A stretch of DNA of 33,372 nt from Hyphomicrobiales bacterium (GCA_021775835.1 JAJFHC010000306.1:1-33372), one strand, 5' to 3'. Shown: positions 19,344 to 27,426, counted from the stretch's first letter. Numbers and translations are program-made. The notes: generated from the sequence alone by a model not told the origin.

Positions 19344-19808
19344 TCAATTGATCTCGAACACCGCGTCGACCTCGACACCGACGTTGAGCGGCAGGCTGCC
19401 CGCGCCCACAGCAAAGCGGGCGTGGCGGCCTCGGTCACCAAGGGCTTCAACCATGAAGTCCGACGCGCCATTGATGACTTTGGGATGTTCAGTGAAATCG
19501 ACGGGGCAGTTCACGAAACCGCCCAGCTTTACGCACCGCACGATACGTTCGAGATCACCGTCCGCTGCAGCCTTTACCTGGGCTAGAATGTTCACCGCAC
19601 AAAGCCTTGCCGCTTTGATGCCGTCCTCAATGCTCAGGTCCGCGCCGACCTTGCCCTGATACTCGAAACCGTTCGGACCCAGCGGGACCTGGCCGGACAC
19701 GAAAACCATCGAACCGCTAACGACATAACCCAGATAGTTTGCAACTGGCGCTGCAGGGGTCGGTAGAGTAATGCCCATTTCGCTCAGGCGTTGTTCGATT
19801 GTGCTCAT
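19344..19808 (-). CDS. RidA family protein (YjgF/YER057c/UK114)
   Basis: A 154-residue protein of the longer RidA subgroup. It has GYVVSGSMVFVSGQVPLGPNG, the helix AARLCAVNILAQVKAAADGDLERI, CVKLGGFVNC and the C-terminal GRHARFAVGAGSLPLNVGVEVDAVFEI. The arginine that binds the substrate carboxylate in RidA corresponds to the Arg of HARFAVG, so enamine/imine deaminase activity is plausible. It starts the minus-strand run with the GDPD and FemAB-like genes, and an enzyme making an imine product (19944-20888) lies just upstream. Confidence 0.9.
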   Translation of the reverse strand: MSTIEQRLSEMGITLPTPAAPVANYLGYVVSGSMVFVSGQVPLGPNGFEYQGKVGADLSIEDGIKAARLCAVNILAQVKAAADGDLERIVRCVKLGGFVNCPVDFTEHPKVINGASDFMVEALGDRGRHARFAVGAGSLPLNVGVEVDAVFEIN

Positions 19809-19943
19809 CTTCAGGGTCGCTCCCAGTTGTGAATTTTGCGCCGGTTCCGGCAGTATCGGGTGACCATATCCGTATTAGAGGATGTTGAAAACGCTGAATT
19901 CCGTACTGTGATGTTACGTCAGGCGGATTTTCGGATATTGGCC

Positions 19944-20888
19944 TTACTGCGCTGAATAAACGTCGTAAATCATCGTCGCTGTCATCAGGTCGAGGTGGGC
20001 GCCGCCGCCGTTCTTGAAGAGTGTAACTTCGCTCTCGTTGCTGCGACCTGGCTGGCCGCCGCTCAGGTCATAGAAATCCGCCTTTACGTCGGTTTCCGAA
20101 ATGATACCGGCCTTTAGTGGAATGGCCAGTTCTCCGATATCGTGTACCGCGGTGGACCGGGAATCGACGAACAGGGACGCCCTCCCAATGAGAGCGTCGT
20201 CGGCTTCGCGCATATCCGGTTTGAAGGCGCCGATCAAGTCGATGTGAGTCCCCGGTGAGATCCAGTCTCCTCTGATGAATGGAGAGGTGGACATGGTGGC
20301 GCTGGAAACAATATCGGCACTTCCCACCGCGGTCTCAAGGTCAGTTGTGGCGCTGACTGGAAAGCCGGCCGCTTTGGCATCTTCTACCAGGGCTTCAGCA
20401 TTGGCATGTGTCCGGTTCCAAACGGTGATATTCTCGAGGCTGGGGAAGACTTCGCTATAGGCATCAACCAGCGAACGGGCGACCACACCGGCCCCAATGA
20501 TGGTCAGGTTTTTCGGGTCGCTGGGTGCCAGGTAACGGGCGCCCAGCATCGAATCGCCGGCGGTCTTCCATTTGGTGACGAGGTCGCCGTCTATAACGGC
20601 CCGAGGCCTGCCGTTGGTGTCGTCAAACAGAACAACGACCGCATGTATCGAGGGCAGAGGCGGATCCTGTTTGTTGTTTTCAGGAAATATCGTTGCCGAC
20701 TTGATCGCCAGTCCCATGCCGTCAATCCAGGATGCCCGGTTGAGCATGGCGTCAGGAGTACGTTGCAACAGCAGGTCATCGATTTGTGCCCTGGCCAGTT
20801 TGTGTCCGGCGTCGAGGGCGTTGGCAATTCCGGTCCACGACAGCAAGTGCTCGACGTCTTTTGCGAGAATGAAGGGAATTTCAGTCAT
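19944..20888 (-). CDS. Ornithine cyclodeaminase-family reductase, probably delta1-pyrroline-2-carboxylate reductase
   Basis: A 314-residue member of the OCD/mu-crystallin family. It has [29 protein letters not shown], the dinucleotide-binding [18 protein letters not shown], and [20 protein letters not shown], then [25 protein letters not shown]. Its ATG overlaps the stop of the proline-racemase-family gene by 4 nt. Reductases of this family paired with trans-3-hydroxy-L-proline dehydratases turn delta1-pyrroline-2-carboxylate into L-proline. That role is favoured here over ornithine cyclodeamination, on context. Confidence 0.87.
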   Translation of the reverse strand: MTEIPFILAKDVEHLLSWTGIANALDAGHKLARAQIDDLLLQRTPDAMLNRASWIDGMGLAIKSATIFPENNKQDPPLPSIHAVVVLFDDTNGRPRAVIDGDLVTKWKTAGDSMLGARYLAPSDPKNLTIIGAGVVARSLVDAYSEVFPSLENITVWNRTHANAEALVEDAKAAGFPVSATTDLETAVGSADIVSSATMSTSPFIRGDWISPGTHIDLIGAFKPDMREADDALIGRASLFVDSRSTAVHDIGELAIPLKAGIISETDVKADFYDLSGGQPGRSNESEVTLFKNGGGAHLDLMTATMIYDVYSAQ

Positions 20889-21922
20889 GTTTTTGATCCT
20901 CCAGGCCAGGTGTCGCTGATCCTGTAACCCTCAGGCCACGGATCTGACGGGTCCAGCATGTGTTGGTGGGTGCCCGTGATCCAGGCTCTACCCGATATGG
21001 AAGGCACGATGGCCGGTTGCTCGCCAATCCGCGTTTCGCGCTCGACGCAGCCGGTAAACTCGGAGTTGATGATCGATCTTGCGATGAGCTTATCGCCCAG
21101 TTTCATCTGGCCCTTGGCATGCAGCAACGCCATACGGGCGGACACGGCAGTTCCTGTGGGGGAACGGTCGATCTTTCCCGGCTCCACGGTGACCGCGTGT
21201 CGTGTGCGGTACGAGCCGTCGTCATTGGTGACCGGAGTGGCAAACAGGCAAAACGAGATGTGCGCCCAATCCGGGTTTTCCGGATGACTGAAGCCCAGTT
21301 GTTCGTTTGCCGCGCGGGTGATCTTCATGCCGGTTTGCGCCAGCGTGTCGGCTTCGCCGGCGGTCAGCGAGAATCCCAACGCGTCGGCGTTCACGACCAC
21401 AAAACTGTCGCCGCCGTAGGCCGTGTCGACATTCAGCGTTCGCAGACCGTCGACTTCGAGACTTGCACCGAGCTTGCCGGCAAACGAGGGGACGTTGAAA
21501 ACAGTGATCCGTTCGGCCTTGCCGTTGTGGCATTCAGCGCGGACGTCGACCAGCCCGCCCGGAGCCTCAAGTGTAAAACGTGTTTCCGGCTCGGTCATGG
21601 GGATGATGCCGCTGTCCAGCAGGACCGTAGAGACGCAGATCGAGTTTGAACCCGACATCGGCGGTGTATGGATCGGTTCCATGATGATCCATCCCATCTG
21701 GGCCTTGGGGTTCTTCGGCGGAACCAAAAGATTGACGTGGCGGAAAACACCGCCCCGGGGCTCGTTGAGGACAAAATTCCGCAAAGTGTGATCTTCGGCG
21801 ATCCAGCGTGCTTGTTCCCACAGGGTCTCGCCCGGCGGTGGCGCAACACCTCCCACGATCACATCGCCGACTTCGCCTTCAGCGTGGCAACTGACGACGT
21901 GAATAACCTTGCTTGATCTCAT
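20885..21922 (-). CDS. Proline racemase superfamily, probably trans-3-hydroxy-L-proline dehydratase
   Basis: A 345-residue protein with the superfamily's [17 protein letters not shown] start, [16 protein letters not shown] and two active-site loops. The two catalytic cysteines of proline racemase are replaced: Ser90 in [13 protein letters not shown] and Thr256 in [14 protein letters not shown]. Thr at the second site is the mark of dehydratases rather than racemases or 4-hydroxyproline epimerases. The frame is open to 22090, but ATG 21922 gives the family start. With the coupled reductase it would convert trans-3-hydroxy-L-proline to L-proline. No transporter or regulator gene is adjacent. 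Confidence 0.88.
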   Translation of the reverse strand: MRSSKVIHVVSCHAEGEVGDVIVGGVAPPPGETLWEQARWIAEDHTLRNFVLNEPRGGVFRHVNLLVPPKNPKAQMGWIIMEPIHTPPMSGSNSICVSTVLLDSGIIPMTEPETRFTLEAPGGLVDVRAECHNGKAERITVFNVPSFAGKLGASLEVDGLRTLNVDTAYGGDSFVVVNADALGFSLTAGEADTLAQTGMKITRAANEQLGFSHPENPDWAHISFCLFATPVTNDDGSYRTRHAVTVEPGKIDRSPTGTAVSARMALLHAKGQMKLGDKLIARSIINSEFTGCVERETRIGEQPAIVPSISGRAWITGTHQHMLDPSDPWPEGYRISDTWPGGSKT

Positions 21923-22201
21923 GGTCCCCGCCCTTGGTTGGTTCTGTCGTCGTTTTAACCGGATTGCCGGTCTTTGGATATGGAGAATTCGTAAGGTTTG
22001 GAGGAGTTGAGTCCTGCCCTGGTATTCAGTGTTTTCGGTTTCCGGCCCTGCGCCGGGATCCGACCACCTGTCATCATGGGCATAGCTCAAGTGAATGGAC
22101 CGCGGATCTAAGCTTCGGAAAATATTGCAGGTTTCCGGTTCCGCAAACTTTTTTCACCTAAAGCGGCAACCGAATTCTTCCTGGTGTGACTAACCCTACA
22201 T

Positions 22202-22249
22202 AGGCCCGCGGTTCCGGAGGCAATCAAGCACCGGAACTGTGACGGGCCT
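22202..22249 (+). promoter_or_regulatory. Nested inverted repeats in a folded 5' leader
   Basis: AGGCCCG (22202-22208) pairs with CGGGCCT (22243-22249), and inside it GTTCCGG (22211-22217) pairs with CCGGAAC (22231-22237) around a 13-base loop. The hairpin ends 30 bases before the start of the small exported protein. There is no T-run on either strand, so it is not a terminator. It may be an mRNA-stability or regulatory leader, or a DNA operator. The rest of the 357-bp gap 21923-22279 should hold divergent promoters, none of them clear. Confidence 0.6.
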
Positions 22250-22279
22250 GGGAACCAAAACACATCAGGAGTTCAGAAA

Positions 22280-22639
22280 ATGAATATCAGAAATACGATG
22301 CTGGCCGCGGCTGCGGTCGTTGTCGCAACGTCCATCGTGGCGATCTATCCGACACAGGCAAACGCCATGCCGCGTGTCCAACTGGATGCCCAGGCCATGA
22401 AGGCAGGCGATATTGTCAAGGTTGGCGCCAAGAAACGCCGCATCAGGCGCTACATCCGGCGAAGCCTGCGTCGCCACCACCGTCGACATCACCGTCATGG
22501 CCGCGGCCGCGGTTATGGACCGTACGCGGGTGCTGGGTGTCATGCACACACCTACAAGGTTCCCGGCATGGGCCTGCATACCCGGGTCCGGTGCAATCAC
22601 TGGCACTATCGCGCCTATAACAGTTGGTACTGGAACTAG
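22280..22639 (+). CDS. Small exported His/Arg-rich protein of unknown function
   Basis: A 119-residue protein with a clear signal peptide (about 1-29, cleavage after ANA) and a good AGGAG ribosome site. The mature N-terminus is followed by a very basic block at 51-74 (KKRRIRRYIRRS, RRHHRRHHRHGRGRG). The C-terminus has two matching Cys/His groups, Cys87-His88-x-His90 and Cys105-x-His107-x-His109, and is aromatic (HYRAYNSWYWN). I do not recognise a family. Metal binding by the paired Cys/His groups or a disulfide between the two cysteines is possible. It lies upstream of the sigma/anti-sigma/protease cassette. Confidence 0.75.
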   Translation: MNIRNTMLAAAAVVVATSIVAIYPTQANAMPRVQLDAQAMKAGDIVKVGAKKRRIRRYIRRSLRRHHRRHHRHGRGRGYGPYAGAGCHAHTYKVPGMGLHTRVRCNHWHYRAYNSWYWN

Positions 22640-22658
22640 GCTGGATGAGTGACAATTA

Positions 22659-22685
22659 GCCCCCCGCATCGACCGGTGCGGGGGC
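22659..22685 (+). terminator. GC-rich hairpin after the small exported protein
   Basis: CCCCCGCA (22661-22668) pairs perfectly with TGCGGGGG (22677-22684) around an 8-base loop, 22 bases after the stop codon. Only a poor T-stretch follows (CCCTTACA), so termination may be partial. Confidence 0.45.
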
Positions 22686-22717
22686 CCTTACACAGAAATT
22701 TACAAGGGAGAGAGCTC

Positions 22718-22981
22718 ATGGCCAGGCGGAAACGTCCGGACTCGCGCCGGGCGACGAATCGGTCACGTTTTGCAGACGCTTTTGTTAGCGGCCTGTCGCG
22801 TGGCTTGGTGCTCCCGAGGTCCGAGGACAGCCGTCGGGAGCACAGAGGGCCCGAGACCATGGACTGCGAAACAAGGCAAGCTGACGGTTGCACTGTTCCC
22901 GGCATTTGGTCGGCTATCAGGTCCCGAATTATTGGCTGGTACAAACTCAGGAACGTAGCAGGACGCCATGACCGTGATTGA
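22718..22981 (+). CDS. Small cationic hypothetical protein
   Basis: An 87-residue frame starting at an ATG 7 nt after a strong AGGGAGAG ribosome site. The product is rich in Arg and Lys at the N-terminus (MARRKRPDSRRATNRSRF), then FADAFVSGLSRGLVLP, and near the end has GCTVPGIWSAIRSRIIGWYKLRN, which could form an amphipathic helix. It has no signal peptide and no recognised family. It lies between the small exported protein and the sigma factor. The ribosome site and position argue it is real, but a chance ORF is not excluded. Confidence 0.5.
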   Translation: MARRKRPDSRRATNRSRFADAFVSGLSRGLVLPRSEDSRREHRGPETMDCETRQADGCTVPGIWSAIRSRIIGWYKLRNVAGRHDRD

Positions 22982-23198
22982 AGACAACCGCGTGAACGGA
23001 AAGGCGATCGTGCTCGCCGTGACATCGCCAAGTGGTTTCTATAGACTCCCACATTGCTGCGTGGGGCGGAGTCGATTGTCGCAAGTCGAATTGACGCTCG
23101 CTGAACTGACTGGGGTAGAGACGCTTCAGACACTGCAAGCTTCTTTCATGACACCGCCAGACTTTTCGGTTTGGGCAAAACGCAGAGACCGACGCAAA

Positions 23199-23762
23199 AT
23201 GCACGAAGGCACCGACGACCGCTTGTTGATGTCGCGCATTGCGGACGCCGACGAGGCGGCCATGAAAGTATTGTTCACGCGCTATCAGGCCCGAGTGTTC
23301 GGTTTCATTCGGCGCATTATGCGAAACGATGCCGTTGCCGAGGAGTTGACCAACGAGGTCTTCCTGGAAGTCTGGCGTGGCGCGCGCAATTTTCAGGGCC
23401 GGTCGTCTGTCACGACCTGGCTTTTGTCGATCGCCCATCACCGATCCCTCAACGTGTTGAGAAAACGCCGGGAGCAGGGATGGAATGAAGAGGCGGCCTC
23501 ACAGATGCCGGACCTCCGGGATGACCCGGAAGTCGCTGTGCAAAAAGCGGACAAGGGCGCAGTGTTGAGAGACTGTTCGAATGCCCTGTCCCCGATAGAC
23601 CGCGAGATCATTGATCTGGTCTACTTTCACGAGATGTCGATCAGAGAAGCGGGCGAAGTGCTCAATGTGCCCGAGGGAACTGTCAAAGCAAGACTTTTCA
23701 AAGCCCGCAAGCGGCTTGCAGCACTACTGGATGCAGCCGGTGTGGATCGAGGATGGCCATGA
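23199..23762 (+). CDS. ECF (extracytoplasmic function) RNA polymerase sigma factor
   Basis: A 187-residue ECF sigma factor. Sigma region 2 runs from DRLLMSRIADADEAAMKVLFTRYQARVFGF through AEELTNEVFLEVWRGARNFQGRSSVTTWLLSIAHH, and region 4 contains LSPIDREIIDLVYFHEMSIREAGEVLNVPEGTVKARLFKARKRL. Both DNA-binding parts are complete. ATG 23199 gives the usual ECF length; ATG 23148 gives 204 residues; ATG 22968, which has an AGGA site, would add an unrecognised 77-residue extension. The stop overlaps the anti-sigma start by 4 nt. The target promoters probably include its own cassette, but no matching pair of boxes was found with confidence. Confidence 0.92.
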   Translation: MHEGTDDRLLMSRIADADEAAMKVLFTRYQARVFGFIRRIMRNDAVAEELTNEVFLEVWRGARNFQGRSSVTTWLLSIAHHRSLNVLRKRREQGWNEEAASQMPDLRDDPEVAVQKADKGAVLRDCSNALSPIDREIIDLVYFHEMSIREAGEVLNVPEGTVKARLFKARKRLAALLDAAGVDRGWP

Positions 23763-24427
23763 ACACGACCGACAAGAAAGAACCTGACGACGACGACATC
23801 GAGATGCTCTTGCCGTGGTATGTTACGAACAAGCTTGAGTCTTCAGACCGCGCGCTGGTCGAGGGTTATCTCGAACGCCACCCAGCGATGAAGGACCGGC
23901 TTGATGCCATTCGTCAGGAACGCGACGAAACCGTGTTTCTCAATGAGCAGGCGCCGGGAAAGCCGACCATGTCCGCTGACCGTTTTATGGCGGAGGTCGC
24001 GGGTGTCAGCTCAGCACGGCGATCGGGAGTTGTCTCATGGATCAAGGGCCTTTTCCAACTGCCGGCCACGGGAGGTGTGCGTTGGGCCGGTGTTGCGGCT
24101 GTGTTCCTGATCCTTGTTCAGGCGGCAGTCATCGTCAAATTGGTGGGCTTGAAAGATGACGGAAACTATCGTCAGGCTTCAGGAACAGGCCAGCTTCAAA
24201 CCACCGGATCGGCTGTGCTTGTGCGTTTTACCGACGGCGCAACGGTCTCGGGTATTGCAAAAATGCTTTCGGATCTCGATATGGAGATCATGGATGGCCC
24301 GAAGGCGGGCGGTCTGTTCAGGGTCTGGATTGGGCCGGTGAACATTAGCCAGGCCGAACGCGAGAGCCGTGTAAGAGCTCTAAGAACGCGCAAGGATCTG
24401 GTCTTCTTCGTCACGGTGACAAAATGA
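23759..24427 (+). CDS. Membrane anti-sigma factor with a subtilase-propeptide-like periplasmic domain
   Basis: A 222-residue protein. The cytosolic N-terminus (about 10-60, IEMLLPWYVTNKLESSDRAL, VEGYLERHPAMKDRL) has the anti-sigma layout but no cysteine at all, so it is not the zinc-binding type. One membrane helix spans about 107-131. The periplasmic end (151-222) has a strand-helix-strand-strand-helix-strand pattern (AVLVRFTDG, IAKMLSDLDMEIMDG, GGLFRVWIG, RVRALRTRKDLVFFVTV) that looks like an inhibitor-I9/subtilase propeptide. ATG 23759 is chosen over ATG 23753 because GAGG lies 6 nt before it. It overlaps both neighbours by 4 nt. Confidence 0.85.
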   Translation: MNTTDKKEPDDDDIEMLLPWYVTNKLESSDRALVEGYLERHPAMKDRLDAIRQERDETVFLNEQAPGKPTMSADRFMAEVAGVSSARRSGVVSWIKGLFQLPATGGVRWAGVAAVFLILVQAAVIVKLVGLKDDGNYRQASGTGQLQTTGSAVLVRFTDGATVSGIAKMLSDLDMEIMDGPKAGGLFRVWIGPVNISQAERESRVRALRTRKDLVFFVTVTK

Positions 24428-26184
24428 CGAAATGGCATTCAGAGACTGAAGGTTCGATGCGTGTGTCCTTCAAGAGGAAGACGCCGGAATTGCCGCGCGT
24501 GCGTGGCCTGATTGTTGTGCTCGTCCTGTTGGGATCGCTTGTCTGCACAGTCGGCAGCAGGTCAGCGTCGGCGATGAACGCAGGACGTTCATTCCTGGCG
24601 CAGACCTTCCCGGGATTGCAGGAGGCCGACGACTTGAAGCCGGTCCTGATAGCCCGCAAGAGGCGGGGTATCAGGGGACAACGAAACTGGCGCAAGAGGT
24701 CCCGGCGCAAGGGCCAACACGGCAAACACCGGAGCCGGGAAGATAAGGCGAAGTCCGATCACAAAAAACCAAATCGGAAAAAAGCCCGCCGTGACAAACC
24801 CGGGAAACACAATACCAAGGATGGCAAACCAGATAGGGGGCCAAACAATCTGGTCTGCATAGGCGGAAAAGTAAAGGCAGGGAAGTGCCGATGTCGACGG
24901 GCACGGGCGCAACGGCTTGGGTCTCAGGCGGTTTACGGATGCGCGGTTGCCGGCAATCAAATCATTTTGCCGGGCACTCTAGTGTTGTCGCCCAAGCCGC
25001 CAGGCAGAACAGTGTCCTCGGGAAACTCCACCGAACCATCGCGTGCTGCGGAACCACGCTCCAATTTTGTGCCAGATGAAGTTCTGATTACCGTCGACCG
25101 TCTTGTGAATGAAGCGGTCGATGATGCGATTGCGCAGACCTATGGTGTCGAGGTCACGGGGCGGTGGTCCCTCGCTTCGCTTGACACGCGACTTGTGCGC
25201 TACCGTATCGGGGACGCGCGGACCGTTGCACAGATCATTGCCGCAATGCAGGGTGATCCACGCATCGGAGCACCACAGCCGAATTACTATTACCGCCCTC
25301 AGGCGAGCAGCGCCAAGCCTCACGTGGCGGAGCTTCAATATGCGCTTGCGAAAGTGGACATCGATTCGGCTCATGCGGTGGCCCACGGACGAGGCGCGAG
25401 GATTGCGATTCTGGATTCAGGAATTGATGCATCGCATCCTGATCTCGCCGGTGCTGTCGTAGAGAGTTTTGACGTTGCTGGCGGCAAGGCCGCCCAACCA
25501 GGGAGCCACGGTACCGCAATTGCCGGAATCATCCGCGCGCGCGGTCTGATCCGAGGCATTGCCCCGGAAGCTGCGCTCCTGAGTGTCAGTGTGTTCGAGG
25601 CCACCGGTGCCGATGGATCTCCGGCGACGACGACGGCCAAACTACTCCGCGGCATTGACTGGGCGCTATCCCGACGCGTTCATGTGATCAACATGAGCCT
25701 GGCTGGTCCGCATGACCCGTTGCTTGAACGTGGCATCACCAGGGCGCACGGCGAACAAGTGATCGTCGTGGCGGCGGCCGGCAATGATGGATCGAAGGCG
25801 CCACCGGCCTATCCGGCGGCCTACAGCCAGGTTATCGCCGTGACGGCGACAGATGTTGCCGACCGGCTCTACACATCGGCAAACCATGGTGGCTACATCA
25901 CGGTCGCGGCGCCTGGCGTCGATGTGCTGGCGCCGGCGCTGGAACACGGCCATCTGCTTCATACCGGCACCTCGTTTGCGGCGGCTCATGTGAGTGGCAT
26001 CATTGCCCTTATGGTCGAACACGCAGACTCGGTATCTACCGAATCCGTGCGCCGCGCCCTCATGGAGGCTGCCGGTGATTTGGGCCCGCCCGGGCGTGAC
26101 GACCTTTTCGGTGCCGGAAGGACGGACGCATTCATGTCGCTTGTCTTGATTGCGAAGTCCGAGCAGGCTCAAAAACGTCCGTAA
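24424..26184 (+). CDS. Secreted subtilisin-like (S8) serine protease with propeptide, basic linker and Cys motif
   Basis: A 586-residue protein. Signal peptide about 25-50 (ending ASA); a Lys/Arg-rich segment (78-138); a compact four-cysteine motif (Cys145, 155, 157, 173, pattern C-x9-C-x-C-x15-C); a propeptide-like domain (217-290, VPDEVLITVDRLVNEAVDDA to PQPNYYY); then the S8 domain with Asp331 in ILDSGIDASHPD, His362 in GSHGTAIAG, oxyanion Asn454 in AAAGNDG and Ser517 in GTSFAAAHVSG. All catalytic residues are present, so it should be active. It starts inside the anti-sigma stop codon (ATGA), so production is tied to the sigma/anti-sigma pair. Substrate unknown. Confidence 0.93.
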   Translation: MTKWHSETEGSMRVSFKRKTPELPRVRGLIVVLVLLGSLVCTVGSRSASAMNAGRSFLAQTFPGLQEADDLKPVLIARKRRGIRGQRNWRKRSRRKGQHGKHRSREDKAKSDHKKPNRKKARRDKPGKHNTKDGKPDRGPNNLVCIGGKVKAGKCRCRRARAQRLGSQAVYGCAVAGNQIILPGTLVLSPKPPGRTVSSGNSTEPSRAAEPRSNFVPDEVLITVDRLVNEAVDDAIAQTYGVEVTGRWSLASLDTRLVRYRIGDARTVAQIIAAMQGDPRIGAPQPNYYYRPQASSAKPHVAELQYALAKVDIDSAHAVAHGRGARIAILDSGIDASHPDLAGAVVESFDVAGGKAAQPGSHGTAIAGIIRARGLIRGIAPEAALLSVSVFEATGADGSPATTTAKLLRGIDWALSRRVHVINMSLAGPHDPLLERGITRAHGEQVIVVAAAGNDGSKAPPAYPAAYSQVIAVTATDVADRLYTSANHGGYITVAAPGVDVLAPALEHGHLLHTGTSFAAAHVSGIIALMVEHADSVSTESVRRALMEAAGDLGPPGRDDLFGAGRTDAFMSLVLIAKSEQAQKRP

Positions 26185-26266
26185 GAAATGCCGGCAATTC
26201 GTTGATGTTCCGTTGGAGCCAGACAGCGCCATGTCTTCGGGGATGGCGCAATATCGCCCACCAAAT

Positions 26267-26302
26267 TCAACACAACGTCATCTGCTGTGTTGATGCGTTT
26301 TT
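26267..26302 (+). terminator. Weak intrinsic terminator after the protease gene
   Basis: TCAACACA (26267-26274) pairs perfectly with TGTGTTGA (26286-26293) around 11 bases, with TTTTT at 26298-26302. The stem is AT-rich, so efficiency is doubtful. The remaining gap to 26440 shows no gene. Confidence 0.4.
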
Positions 26303-26440
26303 CGGCAAATTCGTATAGGTTGCCGGTAACGATCAAACCGAATGACCCAGGTTTCGAGAGCAATACGCAAGACAGCATACAAGGACTGTAATTCTTGACG
26401 GTACCGGAACCTTGAACATAACAAAGGACTTCGCAGTAAA

Positions 26441-27292
26441 GTGTTGAAACAAAAGAGATTTGCCGTAAGTGGCTTCCTGATGGCGATGCTGTTTGGCGGA
26501 ATGGCCAGCGCATCTGCTGCCGGCGCCAAGGTCGATATTCTGTCCCACCGCGCGGTCTACGACCTGAGTCTTGGCGAAGCCACTCAACGTTCGGGAATCG
26601 CCACGGTTGCCGGGCGCTTGGTTCAGGAGATTGAACATGTTTCCTGCAACGGCTACACCGTCAACTATCAGATCGTAATGCAGTACGGAAATACCGACGG
26701 CAAGCAACACCTTTCAGATATCCGTGCCACCTCCTGGGAGTCCGAAGATGGAGGTTCCTTCCGGTTCAGCACGCGCCAGTATCTCAACAAGGCGCTGACA
26801 GACCAGACCACCGGACGGGCCACGCGTGGGACCGATGACAAACCCGGTGCCGGTATTTTGACGAAACCATCGAAGCAATCGTTCGAACTCGATGCATCCG
26901 TTGTGTTCCCCAGCGAGCATATGTTGCGGATCATGAACACAGCGATGGCTGGAGAGAATTTTGACCGGACCAAGGTCTATGACGGAACCAACGGAAAGAA
27001 GGTATTCAGCGCGACATCGTTTGTCGGCAAGGTGAGGGCGCCCGGAGGCACCAAGATACCGGCGACAGTTAAACAGGCCGCGGTTCTGGATGCTCAGCGT
27101 TCGTGGCCGGTTACGGTCAGCTTCTTTGATGATTCCCAACCTGCCGGCGGTGAACAGACACCCAGCCATGAAATCCGGTTTGTCATGTTCGAAAATGGCG
27201 TATCAACCGACCTTGTGCTCGATTATGGAGATTTCACGGTCAAGGGAAAACTGTCGGATCTCGCGGTCTTTGACCAGGAACCGTGCAACTGA
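26441..27292 (+). CDS. eipB: Cell envelope integrity protein EipB (DUF1849)
   Basis: A 283-residue exported protein (GTG start, signal peptide about 1-27 ending ASA-AG). The mature part has SHRAVYDLSLG, VQEIEHVSCNGYTVNYQI, RFSTRQYLNK, VVFPSEHML and FENGVSTDLVLDYGDFTVKGKLSDLAVFDQEPCN, the EipB/DUF1849 pattern. In Brucella, EipB is a periplasmic beta-spiral protein with a conserved disulfide that supports envelope integrity. Cys69 and Cys282 sit at matching places here. It follows the sigma/protease cassette on the same strand but seems a separate unit. Confidence 0.93.
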   Translation: MLKQKRFAVSGFLMAMLFGGMASASAAGAKVDILSHRAVYDLSLGEATQRSGIATVAGRLVQEIEHVSCNGYTVNYQIVMQYGNTDGKQHLSDIRATSWESEDGGSFRFSTRQYLNKALTDQTTGRATRGTDDKPGAGILTKPSKQSFELDASVVFPSEHMLRIMNTAMAGENFDRTKVYDGTNGKKVFSATSFVGKVRAPGGTKIPATVKQAAVLDAQRSWPVTVSFFDDSQPAGGEQTPSHEIRFVMFENGVSTDLVLDYGDFTVKGKLSDLAVFDQEPCN

Positions 27293-27426
27293 TCTGTTTG
27301 AAGCAAAATGCATGAGGTCGTCGTGTCGACGCAGGAGGACGACAGATTGAGAAGACGGTTACGCCACGCCACCTTATTGCCCAGCGGGTCAGTTTCCGGA
27401 ATGATTCCCATAAATCGCTGCGTGCG

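Noticed and set aside
22950..22975. GGAAC then CGT as a general-stress EcfG promoter
   Set aside because: The spacer is 18 bases and the second box is incomplete; too weak to report as a feature.
27317..27343. GTCGTC/GACGAC inverted repeat between eipB and dinB
   Set aside because: Short arms, long loop and no T-run on either side, so not a convincing terminator.
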